DNA of 64,000 nt from NCBI RefSeq assembly GCF_028649535.1, contig NZ_JAQSJE010000001.1:124001-188000 (forward strand), written 5' to 3'. Source of the stretch: Mannheimia cairinae. Its GTDB lineage: Bacteria > Pseudomonadota > Gammaproteobacteria > Enterobacterales > Pasteurellaceae. Positions 14,641 through 23,791 of the stretch are shown here, in pieces (position 1 is the first letter of the stretch; the number at the start of each line of letters is the position of its first letter). A program made the translations under genes and the position numbers. The notes under the pieces were generated by a model. That model saw only the letters and a program-made list of their open reading frames with translations, made no database searches and was not told where the DNA came from.

Positions 14641-15282
14641 ATGGCAAAAACAACAAAAGTCCAAGGCTCGAAATTTAGAATTAGTGTTGGACGTGACACT
14701 CAAAAAGCAATTACTGCAATCAACTTAGACACTGCTACTCTAACAATTGCATCCTCTGGTTATAAAAAAGGTGATGCAATCGAAATTACCGGTTGCGGTC
14801 AGTTAGATGGTATCTACCCGGTGTTATCAGTAACAACCGATCAGGTAAAACTATGCGAAGAAGTGAAGTGGACTGGTAAAGACTTACCGACCAGTTACAC
14901 TAAAGCGAAAGCTGCTTTGGTGCAGTTTTCTGAGCAGTTCTGTGCGGTTAAACATATCGAAAAATCTGATGATACATTAAATACAGAAGATGTCACAACG
15001 GTTTGCTCGGAAGGCACAGAAACTGAGCCTGGTGAAATTGAGTTTGGCTCAATTAAATTGAGCTTTTTTCACAAGCCAACTACAGAAATGCAAACCCGCT
15101 TACGCGAACTGTTTTTCAGCAAATCCACCTTTGCCTATAAACTGGAATTACCGGATAACCACGGCACAACTTACGGTGTAGGCTTTATCGAATCCGGCAA
15201 TGGATTCAGCGGTGAAGTCAAGGGCAAATACGAAGGCTCTGTATCTATCAAGCCAAGCAAACGTGACTACTTGTTAGTTTAA
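14641..15282 (+). CDS. Tail tube protein (gpV-like)
   Basis: A 213-aa beta-rich protein starting MAKTTKVQGSKFRISV after a TAGGAG ribosome site. It contains tail-tube motifs EPGEIEFGSIKLSFFHKPT and KGKYEGSVSIKPSKR. It forms the stacked rings of the flexible tail. A strong terminator with inverted uptake signals follows, as is usual after highly expressed tail tube genes. Confidence 0.8.
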   Translation: MAKTTKVQGSKFRISVGRDTQKAITAINLDTATLTIASSGYKKGDAIEITGCGQLDGIYPVLSVTTDQVKLCEEVKWTGKDLPTSYTKAKAALVQFSEQFCAVKHIEKSDDTLNTEDVTTVCSEGTETEPGEIEFGSIKLSFFHKPTTEMQTRLRELFFSKSTFAYKLELPDNHGTTYGVGFIESGNGFSGEVKGKYEGSVSIKPSKRDYLLV

Positions 15283-15304
15283 TTGCAAAAAATCCATAAA
15301 ATTC

Positions 15305-15336
15305 GACCGCTTGTAGAAATAACAAGCGGTCTTTTT
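15305..15336 (+). terminator. Terminator made of paired Apl-type uptake signals
   Basis: GACCGCTTGT (15305-15314), 7-nt loop, ACAAGCGGTC (15322-15331), then TTTTT. The stem is an inverted pair of the uptake signal dialect of the Actinobacillus/Mannheimia clade. Confidence 0.9.
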
Positions 15337-15365
15337 AGATCAGAATTTTACAAAAGGAATACTCC

Positions 15366-15773
15366 ATGACTCTCCGCGATAAATTATTATCAAACAAACC
15401 AGCTCTGCGTAAAATTAACATCAATGGTGAAGAATATTTCCTACGTGATTTAACAGTCGGTGAAACCAATAAACAAATTTTCGGGCAACGTCAGCATCTA
15501 ATACAGTTGGCGCAGGCACAAGGTATTGAGCTAAATTTTGAAGATGAAGATGAGCTACAAGCCACTTTGCGCAATGTTTATGACCCATATTCATTGCCTC
15601 GTGCAATTGCCACTCGATTATGCGATGAAGATGGTAATAATCTGTTTAACCCAGAAAGCGAAGATGACTTAATTGCCATCTCCAAACTAGATGGTAGTGT
15701 TTTCGAAGCATTTAGTACAGCCGTAGCGGCGGGTGAACCAAAAAACTTACCGAGCGAAGAAAGTTCCAATTAA
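15366..15773 (+). CDS. Tail assembly chaperone gpG-like
   Basis: A 135-aa protein starting MTLRDKLLSNKPALRKI, in the gpG slot between tail tube and tape measure. G and its frameshift extension GT coat the tape measure protein while the tail tube assembles. The frame ends at TAA 15771-15773. An A_AAA_AAC slippery heptamer at 15740-15746 lets part of the ribosomes continue into the T frame. Confidence 0.8.
   Translation: MTLRDKLLSNKPALRKININGEEYFLRDLTVGETNKQIFGQRQHLIQLAQAQGIELNFEDEDELQATLRNVYDPYSLPRAIATRLCDEDGNNLFNPESEDDLIAISKLDGSVFEAFSTAVAAGEPKNLPSEESSN
15740..15746 (+). other. Programmed -1 frameshift site (A_AAA_AAC)
   Basis: Zero-frame codons AAA AAC preceded by A form a classical slippery heptamer. 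Slipping back one base continues at CTT 15746 into an open frame to 16048, giving the G-T fusion. The -1 frame opens just after a TGA at 15734-15736, so the shift must happen within 15737-15770. Confidence 0.85.
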
Positions 15774-16048
15774 CCCTTTCGCTCGCACTCGGTAAAACGC
15801 TCGAAGAAATCGAACAAATGCCCGAGCGGCACTTTGCTGAATACCAGCTTTTCTACCAAGAGCAACCGTTCGGGCTTTGGCGGGAAGATTACCGCACCGC
15901 ACAACTTGCCCATTTAACCGCAATGGTAAATCGTGATCCGAAAGGCAAAGCTCCCGAATTATCAGAGTTTATGCCATTTTTTAAGAGGACGCACGAATCA
16001 GAAGATATGGAAGATGATGGTGTGGCAAATTATTTGGCAAAACGATAA
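15746..16048 (+). CDS. gpT-like extension of the G-T tail chaperone (via -1 frameshift)
   Basis: An open frame of 100 codons after the slippery site, beginning LTERRKFQLTLSLALGKTLE and ending NYLAKR. It contains no good independent start with a ribosome site; an ATG at 15818 lacks one. The fusion would be about 227 aa (127 from G and 100 from T). In lambda, the T domain binds the tail tube protein while G binds the tape measure. Confidence 0.8.
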   Translation, partial: LTERRKFQLTLSLALGKTLEEIEQMPERHFAEYQLFYQEQPFGLWREDYRTAQLAHLTAMVNRDPKGKAPELSEFMPFFKRTHESEDMEDDGVANYLAKR

Positions 16049-16058
16049 ATAAAACAGC

Positions 16059-16087
16059 TTGAAATTCCTTTTACTTGAATATATATT
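16059..16087 (+). promoter_or_regulatory. Sigma-70 promoter of a moron
   Basis: TTGAAA (16059-16064), 17-bp spacer, TATATT (16082-16087), 24 bp before a small membrane-protein gene and inside the late tail operon. It should allow expression from the lysogen independent of Q. Confidence 0.6.
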
Positions 16088-16110
16088 TAGTAAAAGAGAA
16101 GGAGAATATC

Positions 16111-16338
16111 ATGTTTGAAACACTCGACCGTTTTATGATTAGTACCATTAAAATTGCAATTATTGTATTTTTGGTCGCTTGCCTCTTTATTACTATGCCA
16201 AACTGGTGGATAGTTTCCATCTTAGTGATTTTCCCAGCAGCCTATTTGCTCGATAAATATTGGTGGCGAAATACAGAAATATACCATCGTAAAATGAATG
16301 AATTAGCTGAAGATATGAGAAAAAATCATCAAATCTAA
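16111..16338 (+). CDS. Moron: 75-aa double-membrane-segment protein
   Basis: Protein starting MFETLDRFMISTIKIAIIVF with hydrophobic segments at about residues 11-28 and 34-49, then a charged tail (YWWRNTEIYHRKMNELAEDM). A strong AGAAGGAG ribosome site precedes the ATG. The gene has its own promoter (16059-16087) and terminator (16354-16378) and interrupts the usual tail order between G-T and the tape measure. That is the definition of a moron. No family recognised; superinfection exclusion or another prophage-conferred trait is inference. Confidence 0.65.
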   Translation: MFETLDRFMISTIKIAIIVFLVACLFITMPNWWIVSILVIFPAAYLLDKYWWRNTEIYHRKMNELAEDMRKNHQI

Positions 16339-16353
16339 ATACAAATAACCGAT

Positions 16354-16378
16354 AGCCCGCTTTATGCGGGCTTTTTTA
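16354..16378 (+). terminator. Moron terminator
   Basis: AGCCCGC-TTTAT-GCGGGCT followed by TTTTT, directly before the tape measure ribosome site. Confidence 0.88.
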
Positions 16379-16393
16379 TTGGAGCTAGTAATT

Positions 16394-19300
16394 GTGAGTA
16401 GTTCAAATAGATTAACTCTTATTTTAGATTTAGAGAATTCTAAATTACTATCCGGATTCACTCAATCTGATGCTGAATCAAAGAAATTTGCTCGTAATTT
16501 TATCGTCAATATGGAGCAAGCACAGCAAAAAGCACGTCAATTTGCTGATAGATCAACAAAATATCTAAAAAATATTGAGCAAGCTGCAAATAATCTTAAC
16601 AGTTCTGTATCAAAAGAGCGTTTTTGGCAAATTACAAATCGATTGCAATTCCCCACGAGTAAAGTGATTGGTTATGCGAATAGCTATACCGAACTTGGCA
16701 ATAAATTAAGATTAGTAACAGAAAGCGAAACCCAGCACGCTAGAGCAATGGCGGCGGTTTACGATATATCACTTAAAACGGCACAATCCACACAAGCAAC
16801 ATCATCTGTTTATCAAACCTTTGCTCAAAATGCTAAACAGCTGGGTATTTCTCAAGGTGATGTTGCAAAATTGACAGAAACTGTTGCAAAATCGGTGGCT
16901 ATTTCTGGTGCAACTTCAGCAACCGCATCAAATGCGTTGGTGCAATTTAGTCAATCTTTGCTAATGGGCAAAATGAAAGCCCAAGAGTTTAACTCGCTGA
17001 TGACTCAAACGCCGTCTGTGGTGCAAGCAATTGCCAAAGGGCTTGGTGTTACCACAGCCGAACTTAAAGCGATGGTGGACAATGGAGAAATGTCTGCTGA
17101 AAAGATGATTGAAGGCTTAAAGAAAGCTGAGAGTTATGTAAATGAGCAATATAGCCAAACGGTAACAACAATAAGCGGTGCAATGCAGAACCTATCAACC
17201 TCCGCTGAAAAATGGATTGGCGAGATGGATAATTCTGTTGGTGCATCAAGAAAAGCTGTTGCAGTTTTAGATGCTCTCAGTGCTAATTTAGATACTGTTG
17301 CAAAATTTGCTCTTTTTGCCGGTGGTACATTTGTTATTTTAAAAAGCTATATGAGTGTACGACCATTTATTGAGGCAAGGGCTGCTATTTATGAAAATCA
17401 AAAAGCGATTATTTCAGAAAATCAGGCTCGCCAACAAACAATTGTCACTCGCCAGCAAGAATTGACCGTACTTTCTCAACAAACTGCCTTAAAACTTGAA
17501 CAAACATTACAGACCTATAACCAAAATAACGCAGAATTAGAGGCTATCGCGGTTAAACAGCAAAAAATCACGAAAGATCGCGAAGAGATTGCAGTCGCAA
17601 TTCAAGCAGCTGCAAGCCGTACTGAAAGACTTGCACTATCTGCTGAACTGCAAGCCTTAGACCAGAAAGAAATAGCTCTAGGGCAACAAAAAATAACTGT
17701 TGAACGTCAGCAAATCGCAACAAAACAAGCTTTAAAAGTGGCTTACGCCGAAAACGCAGTTGCTCAAAGCTCAATGGCTGCGAGTATGATAACTACCACC
17801 ACGACAACAAGAGCGATGAATGGTGTTTTAGCTGCTGCAAGAGTGGAGCTAAATTTACTTAAAGCTGCGGCACTTTCAAATCCATTAATGACACTTGCAA
17901 TGGTGGCTACCACAGCCGGCACCGCCATTTGGGGATTTTTGGAAAGCCAAAAAGCAGCTAGAGAAGAGGCTCTTCGCTATGCTGAAGGTTTGGATGCGGT
18001 TAGGGCTAACATTGAAAGAATGACCAAAGCTCAAACTGATGCTGAAATGGTTAAATTGTCTCGCTCAATCAAAGAGCAGGAAACAGCATTAGCTAGTCTG
18101 AAACAACGCCAAGCTGAACTCACACGAGAAATTGAGCAAGGAGCTACGGTTTATGAGGATGCGTTTGCTGGCACGGTGCGTGTTACGATGAGTGCGGAAG
18201 AGCTTGCGAAAAAACAAGAAGATCTGAAATTAGTGACCGCAGATGCTGAAAAAGCTCAAAGAACCTTGAACTCTAGCTTAGAGGCACAAGATGCGTTAAA
18301 AGCCCATATCCCGATTGCTAATTTAAGAGATGAATTTGCTCAACTCCTACCACATATTGATGATAGCCAAATCAAGATTGATGGATTAAACCTCTCTATT
18401 GGTAACTTTACTGTCAAATCGCCTGAAATGGTTATCGCAGCAAACAATATTGCGAATGCTCTTGGCGGTGTTGCTGGTGAGGCGATGCGTGCAGCGGTAA
18501 TGGTCGCTAATCTATCCGGTATGGGGCTAAATATTGGCGAAGGTGCAGTTGTATCTGACAAGGCTCAAAAATACATTGACCGATTAAATAAACAAACCAA
18601 AATCAGCCAATTAAAACGAGATGGCAAAACTGATGAAGCCAATAAGCTACAAGCGGAGCTTAATCTTGAAGGGCAAGATTTTACCGGGCTAGATTATCAA
18701 AAAGCCTATGAGGCTCAATTAGCTAATCTAAAAGAAAGCAGTATCAAAACAGGCGGTAGCAAAGGCAGTAAACCTAAGCAAACCAAAGCCGAACGCTCGG
18801 CGGAAAGTTATCAAAACCAAGTGGCGGAGATGACAAATCGTTTGGCAGGCTTGAAAGCAAATGCCGCCGACATTGCTGTTTTTGGACAAATCTCAGACTA
18901 TCAAGAAGTCCGTAAACTGACTGAAGATATTGCGATCAATGCCGAAAAATACAAAGGCTATGGTGAGGAAGGTGTCGCAAGGCTCAAAGAGTTAGCCGGC
19001 CAGCTAGATTCCGCTCAGCAACAAGTCGCTATTTCTCAATTTTCCTACAATAACGGCGAAAAGCTCAAAGCAATGGAGTTTGAATTAACCTTGCTTGGTA
19101 AAACCCGCCAAGAGCAAGAGCTAATCCAGTATAACCACGAATTAGATCTTGAGGCTGCACGTCTTAAGGTCGGTATGTCTAAAGAGAATATTGCCTTACT
19201 AGAGAAAGAAATTGAGGCACTTAAAAAACGCCGAGCAGAAATACAGGCTCAAGCGGAACAAGCTAGAGGTAGCTGGGAAGAAGGAATTAAACAAGGTTGG

Positions 19301-20005
19301 AATAATATTGAAGCAGATGTAAGTAATGTTGCAGCGAATGTCGCCAATATTACAGAAAATGCGTTTAACGGAATGGCAGATGCAATGACTGATTTTGTGA
19401 TGACCGGTAAAGCGGATTTTAAATCTATGGCTGAATCAATCATTCGTGATATTTCGAATATGATTATCAAGATGACATTATTCAAGGCTCTTGAAAACTC
19501 TCTTAGAGGCACGTCGTTCGGTAATTTTCTTGGTATCCCGGTATCTTCTGCAGCTCAAGGTGGTTTAATTGGGTCAGTTGGTATGCCGAAAGTGATGTTA
19601 GGTGGATTTAGTCGAGGTGGTTACACAGGTGATAGCGGTAAATACGTTCCAGCAGGATTAGTACATCGCGGGGAATACGTTATCACTAAAGAGGCTACTG
19701 CTCGACTAGGTTTAGATTTCCTTAATCATCTTAACTACGGCAAACGTGGATTTTCTAGCGGTGGCGGTGTTGCTGTTCCTAGAGTGCCAAGTATTTCTCT
19801 TCTACCGGCAGGAGCAAATAAATCTTCTCCGTCATCAAGTATCAACGTTACTCAGCATTACACGATTGATGCACGCGGTGCAGATCACGGCGTGGAACAA
19901 AGAATTTCTGATTTGCTCAAACAGAATAAGCGTGACACGATTGCCGAGATTCGAAACCAAATTAGACGTGGCGGTCAATTCGGTAAAGATTTTGGAGTTG
20001 CATAA
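16394..20005 (+). CDS. Tail tape measure protein
   Basis: A 1203-aa protein that sets tail length and is ejected at infection. An N-terminal tape-measure domain (about 60-280: SKVIGYANSYTELGNKLRLVTE, ATASNALVQFSQSLLMGKMKAQEFNSL) is followed by hydrophobic segments near 295-310 and 510-530, long coiled coils (about 345-480 and 560-640), and a lambda gpH-like C-terminal domain (about 960-1060: GSWEEGIKQGWNNIEADVSNVA). The GTG at 16394 has GGAG 9 bases upstream; an in-frame ATG at 16364 lies inside the moron terminator and is not favoured. Confidence 0.9.
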   Translation: MSSSNRLTLILDLENSKLLSGFTQSDAESKKFARNFIVNMEQAQQKARQFADRSTKYLKNIEQAANNLNSSVSKERFWQITNRLQFPTSKVIGYANSYTELGNKLRLVTESETQHARAMAAVYDISLKTAQSTQATSSVYQTFAQNAKQLGISQGDVAKLTETVAKSVAISGATSATASNALVQFSQSLLMGKMKAQEFNSLMTQTPSVVQAIAKGLGVTTAELKAMVDNGEMSAEKMIEGLKKAESYVNEQYSQTVTTISGAMQNLSTSAEKWIGEMDNSVGASRKAVAVLDALSANLDTVAKFALFAGGTFVILKSYMSVRPFIEARAAIYENQKAIISENQARQQTIVTRQQELTVLSQQTALKLEQTLQTYNQNNAELEAIAVKQQKITKDREEIAVAIQAAASRTERLALSAELQALDQKEIALGQQKITVERQQIATKQALKVAYAENAVAQSSMAASMITTTTTTRAMNGVLAAARVELNLLKAAALSNPLMTLAMVATTAGTAIWGFLESQKAAREEALRYAEGLDAVRANIERMTKAQTDAEMVKLSRSIKEQETALASLKQRQAELTREIEQGATVYEDAFAGTVRVTMSAEELAKKQEDLKLVTADAEKAQRTLNSSLEAQDALKAHIPIANLRDEFAQLLPHIDDSQIKIDGLNLSIGNFTVKSPEMVIAANNIANALGGVAGEAMRAAVMVANLSGMGLNIGEGAVVSDKAQKYIDRLNKQTKISQLKRDGKTDEANKLQAELNLEGQDFTGLDYQKAYEAQLANLKESSIKTGGSKGSKPKQTKAERSAESYQNQVAEMTNRLAGLKANAADIAVFGQISDYQEVRKLTEDIAINAEKYKGYGEEGVARLKELAGQLDSAQQQVAISQFSYNNGEKLKAMEFELTLLGKTRQEQELIQYNHELDLEAARLKVGMSKENIALLEKEIEALKKRRAEIQAQAEQARGSWEEGIKQGWNNIEADVSNVAANVANITENAFNGMADAMTDFVMTGKADFKSMAESIIRDISNMIIKMTLFKALENSLRGTSFGNFLGIPVSSAAQGGLIGSVGMPKVMLGGFSRGGYTGDSGKYVPAGLVHRGEYVITKEATARLGLDFLNHLNYGKRGFSSGGGVAVPRVPSISLLPAGANKSSPSSSINVTQHYTIDARGADHGVEQRISDLLKQNKRDTIAEIRNQIRRGGQFGKDFGVA

Positions 20006-20745
20006 TGACAAAAATTATTAAATTCCCTGAAAACATTCGCCCAAAATCGGCGAGTTTTTTCTTAAAGGCCCATACAACGACCTTTACGAATCCGTTTTCA
20101 AACACTATACAAACTCAGGAAATGCCTGGGGCTGTATGGACATTTAGAGCGGATTTTTATTTAAACAATGAGGATAAAAAGCGGATTTTCCGAGCCTTTA
20201 TTGCCAAACTTCGAGGTTCTGCCGGGAGATTTTATTTCCCGGCTGAATTTTGCCCTAAGTTCATTCCTGATTTTGGGGAGCCGGAAACGCCTAGAATTTT
20301 TGATTTGTCTGTAACAGCTGATGAAGATGATTGGTTCTCGACATCATTAGATATTACGGCTGACTCGGAACATAAATATCGAGTGTCGCCATTAAGAGCA
20401 TTATCGGTATTAAACCCAACAACACTTAAAGTTGCATCTGATAAATCTTTTGGAGAATTGGTGTTAAAAGCTGGGCAATATATATCGTTTGATCTTACCA
20501 ATGGTTATCGTTATTTAGGTATTGTAACTGATGATTGTTTTGTCAGCCGAGATAACTTCGCTCGCATTTCGATTGAACCACCATTACGAGATACACCGAT
20601 TGAAAATGCCCCTATTCATACTGCACGACCAAGTGCAGTTTTTATGTTAAGCGATGACGAGCAAGGACGTATTTCTGAGTTGTTACATAAAAAAGGTGAA
20701 GTGTCTATCGAGGCTGTGCAGGCCAGACCGATAAGGATTGAATAA
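20005..20745 (+). CDS. Distal tail/tip protein
   Basis: A 246-aa protein whose ATG overlaps the tape measure stop. It is probably a distal tail or tip protein (the lambda M/L position). The N-terminal half contains PGAVWTFRADFYLNNEDKKRIFRAFIAKLRGSAGRFYFPAEF, typical of phage tail-tip proteins that bound a cassette length in a tube-like fold. I cannot assign an exact family. It overlaps the next gene by one base. Confidence 0.6.
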   Translation: MTKIIKFPENIRPKSASFFLKAHTTTFTNPFSNTIQTQEMPGAVWTFRADFYLNNEDKKRIFRAFIAKLRGSAGRFYFPAEFCPKFIPDFGEPETPRIFDLSVTADEDDWFSTSLDITADSEHKYRVSPLRALSVLNPTTLKVASDKSFGELVLKAGQYISFDLTNGYRYLGIVTDDCFVSRDNFARISIEPPLRDTPIENAPIHTARPSAVFMLSDDEQGRISELLHKKGEVSIEAVQARPIRIE

Positions 20746-21299
20746 TGCGAGATTTAGACGATGTTGCTAAAACAGAAAGCAGAAAAGATAGGCTAAGACC
20801 TTTTTCGGCAGTTGAGCTTGACTACCCTGACGGTATTGTCCGTTTATCTTTTTTGCCATTTGATATTGTTATTGATGAGCATACATTTACAGGTACAGGT
20901 GATCTCGGTGCTATTAGCATGGTAACTGAAGGTGCTGAGCAAAAAAGCTATGGTGTAACAATCACATTAAGTGGGATTCCAAGTGTTCGGACTGATTATC
21001 TACTAAAACAAGATATCCAGGGGCGAATAGCCAAAGTATGGATGGGATTCTTAGACAATAATCATCAATTAATTGGTAAGCCGATCATCATTTTTGTTGG
21101 CAGAATGGACACTCAGATGCTTAAAGTTGGGAAAACAACTGAGATTGAAGTAACAGTAGAAAGCCTGTTTATTGATTGGCAACGAGCGAAAGTGAGGCGT
21201 TTCACGAATGAAGATCAAGTCGCACTCTACCCAAATGATAAAGGCTTTGAATTTGTGTCGGCTGTGGCCGACATGGAAATTATTTGGGGGCGTGGATAA
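20745..21299 (+). CDS. Tail tip protein (DUF2163-like)
   Basis: A 184-aa protein with FSAVELDYPDGIVRLSFLPFDIVIDEHTFTGTGDLGAIS and a C-terminal VESLFIDWQRAKVRRFTNEDQ segment. Both resemble tail-tip/hub proteins (DUF2163-like) that precede the NlpC/P60-type tail gene. Role inferred from gene order. TAATG overlap with the next gene indicates coupling. Confidence 0.6.
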   Translation: MRDLDDVAKTESRKDRLRPFSAVELDYPDGIVRLSFLPFDIVIDEHTFTGTGDLGAISMVTEGAEQKSYGVTITLSGIPSVRTDYLLKQDIQGRIAKVWMGFLDNNHQLIGKPIIIFVGRMDTQMLKVGKTTEIEVTVESLFIDWQRAKVRRFTNEDQVALYPNDKGFEFVSAVADMEIIWGRG

Positions 21300-21706
21300 T
21301 GCGGAAGTTTGATTGGGAACAAAGGCTGGTTAATGTGATTGCAAAACATCACAACCAGCCTTTTTTATTGGGTAAATTGGATTGCTGTCAATTCGCTCGT
21401 AATTGTGTCGTTGAAATCAGCCAAGGAGACATACCCGAAATACCACATTACCACTCACTACGATAGGCTTTATCTGTGCTAGCAGAACTTGGTGGAATTG
21501 AAGGTGTGGCTGAGTATTTAATGCATAAACAAGCTAAATCAGCTGACCTCGCCAAACGAGGCGATCTGCTAATGATTAAAAGTGATGATGTTGCTTTTAA
21601 TTGTAAAGCATTGGCTATTTGTGTGGGTAACGTAGCAATGGCAATGGGTGAAAATGGCCCGGTGATTGTTGAGCGTGAAAAATGGCTAAAATGTTGGGAG
21701 GTTTGA
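21299..21706 (+). pseudogene. NlpC/P60-like tail protein (DUF6950 type) with an amber codon
   Basis: One frame of 135 sense codons plus a TAG at codon 56 (21464-21466). The N-terminal part has QPFLLGKLDCCQFARNCV, the Cys-containing motif of DUF6950/NlpC-P60-like phage tail proteins. After the TAG the same frame continues ALSVLAELGGIEGVAEYL, the expected downstream motif, to TGA at 21704-21706. A CAG to TAG change would explain it. A GTG at 21476 could restart but has no ribosome site. In lambda the NlpC/P60-domain protein gpK is needed for tail tip assembly. Either a true nonsense mutation or a sequencing error. Confidence 0.8.
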
Positions 21707-21707
21707 T

Positions 21708-23750
21708 ATGCCAATGGTAGTTCCTATAATAGCTTCAGTTGCCGCAGCAGCCATTACCACATCTGCAGCAGTTATCTCTGCAATTGGTGGAATTGGTGCT
21801 GCAGCTCTTGGTATGGCCGCAGCTTTTACTATTACCACAATAGGTAGCAAACTAACCAAAGCTAAAGCTCCTAGCATACCGCAGCAAGATTTAAAGCGGA
21901 CGATTAAAGAAGCTGCATCAAATCGGCGTATTATTTATGGCACAGTAAGAGCAGGGGGAATATTAGTATATGCTTCTGTATCCGATAAGGATAATAAGTA
22001 TCTAGATATGGTACTTGCTTTATCTCACGGCAGAATTCACGAAATCGATCCTATTTTTTGGTTAAATGATGATAAAACCGATAATCCAAAGTTTGATGGT
22101 TTAGTCTCAATGTACTATAGAAGAGGCCATAATGAACAAAGTGCAATGTTAGGGTTAGTAAATAAAAAACCAAACGAATGGACTGAGAATCATACATTAA
22201 ACGGCGTAGCTTATGCTTACGTACGTTTGAAATATGATCCTGAGACTTTTCAGAATGGAGTACCTAATGTTTCATTCCTCATAAAAGGGCGTCCAGTTTA
22301 TGATCCACGAATTAGGCAAATGGTTCATTCAAACAACCCAGCTTTATGTATTTTAGACTGGTTACGAGCGAAAGAAGGTAAAGCTGTTCCAAATGATTTA
22401 ATTGATTTTGAATCATTTATTACAGCAGCAAATATTTGTGATGAAGAAGTCCCGAGCAAAGACAATCGATATGAAGTGAATGGTAAAGTTGGATTTGTAA
22501 AACGTTACACCTTGGACGGTGTAATTGATATGTCGGCAGCACCATCAAAAATTATTGAAGATATGCAGTCGTCTTGTCACGGGAATTTAGTATTTTCACA
22601 AGGTAAATATCGTTTTTATGCTGGAGCTTATAGTTACCCATCATTCACTATCACAACAGAAATGTTGCGAGAGGCTCCAACTGTACGAATGAAGCCTAGT
22701 CGAAATGAGCTATTCAATATTGTTTCCGGCTCATATATTGAACCATCTCACAACTGGAATGAAACAGATTTCCCGCCACAGCGGGACAATAGTTATATCA
22801 AACGTTATCAGGGCGAAGAGATTAAACAGGACATCAAGTTACCTTACACAACCAACGGGGCCATTGCCCAGCGGTTGGCTAAAATTCAGCTCGTGAAAGG
22901 GAATAATACAATTACTGTCAGTTTGAGCTGTAACTGGGCTGCTCTGCCTATTCGGTTATGGGATGTAGTCGAACTCAATATCCCTGAAATTTTCCAAGTT
23001 GGAACTGCCTTTCGAGTAACAGAATTCTCTTTTGCCGAAGGTGGTGGTATTGATTTAACGCTCAGTTCTGAACGACCTGAATTCTATTACTGGAATTATC
23101 TATCTGATGAAAAAATCATTGAAAGTACGAAAAAACCTGAATCAGACGATGGTAAGCCATCTCCAGTAACTGATTTAGTCATCAGCGGAGAGCCTAAATA
23201 TGGTAAACCCTATTTATCTATCAGGTGGACTAGATCACCGAATACACGCTTGAATTTCACATTTAAAGTGATCATAGAAAGAAGAGATAAGAATGAAACA
23301 ACTTATCGAACTTTCCGCAGTTTCACAACATCCGAAACAGAGTTTAGTCAAGAACTACCAAGTGAGGATGTTCCTTATTTGTATAGATTTAAAGTACAAA
23401 CGAATTTATTTTTTTCTAAGTCTGACTGGGTTATAAGTGATTTAATTGACATTAAAACTGTATCAACCCCGCCAGAACCACCATCCTACCTTAGTGTATC
23501 AAATCAAAATAAAGATGCAGTATTACGATGGAAATCACCTAATAATATAGATTTCAGCCATAATGTAATTTATAGGAGTGAGCTTAATAATGTTGAACAA
23601 GCCACACTATTGGTTAATATAAAATCAATGAAAGGGAGTTACAACACCTATCTTGACACAATCGAACAATCATCATATTACTGGATTTCATCAGTTGATA
23701 TATCAGGGAATGAATCAGATAAGATTTTTGCTGGTTCGGTAATTATTTAA
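21708..23750 (+). CDS. Tail tip attachment protein (gpJ-like)
   Basis: A 680-aa protein. Residues 1-55 are Ala-rich and hydrophobic (gpI-like N-terminal segment). Then comes the tip domain with RRIIYGTVRAGGILVYASVS and KYLDMVLALSHGRIHEID, which is typical of J proteins, followed by a hub region (about 200-470). Two fibronectin III-like domains follow (about 485-585 and 590-680: PVTDLVISGEPKYGKPYLSIRW, PPSYLSVSNQNKDAVLRWKSP). Central-fibre proteins of this kind contact the host receptor. Shorter than lambda J (1132 aa); receptor binding is probably shared with the genes that follow. Confidence 0.85.
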   Translation: MPMVVPIIASVAAAAITTSAAVISAIGGIGAAALGMAAAFTITTIGSKLTKAKAPSIPQQDLKRTIKEAASNRRIIYGTVRAGGILVYASVSDKDNKYLDMVLALSHGRIHEIDPIFWLNDDKTDNPKFDGLVSMYYRRGHNEQSAMLGLVNKKPNEWTENHTLNGVAYAYVRLKYDPETFQNGVPNVSFLIKGRPVYDPRIRQMVHSNNPALCILDWLRAKEGKAVPNDLIDFESFITAANICDEEVPSKDNRYEVNGKVGFVKRYTLDGVIDMSAAPSKIIEDMQSSCHGNLVFSQGKYRFYAGAYSYPSFTITTEMLREAPTVRMKPSRNELFNIVSGSYIEPSHNWNETDFPPQRDNSYIKRYQGEEIKQDIKLPYTTNGAIAQRLAKIQLVKGNNTITVSLSCNWAALPIRLWDVVELNIPEIFQVGTAFRVTEFSFAEGGGIDLTLSSERPEFYYWNYLSDEKIIESTKKPESDDGKPSPVTDLVISGEPKYGKPYLSIRWTRSPNTRLNFTFKVIIERRDKNETTYRTFRSFTTSETEFSQELPSEDVPYLYRFKVQTNLFFSKSDWVISDLIDIKTVSTPPEPPSYLSVSNQNKDAVLRWKSPNNIDFSHNVIYRSELNNVEQATLLVNIKSMKGSYNTYLDTIEQSSYYWISSVDISGNESDKIFAGSVII

Positions 23751-23753
23751 ATC

Positions 23754-23777
23754 AAGCACTCGAAAGAGTGCTTTTTT
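23754..23777 (+). terminator. Intrinsic terminator after the J-like gene
   Basis: AAGCACTC-GAAA-GAGTGCTT followed by TTTT. The fibre genes downstream therefore need readthrough, antitermination or their own promoter. Confidence 0.85.
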
Positions 23778-23791
23778 ATTTGGAGTTTTTT

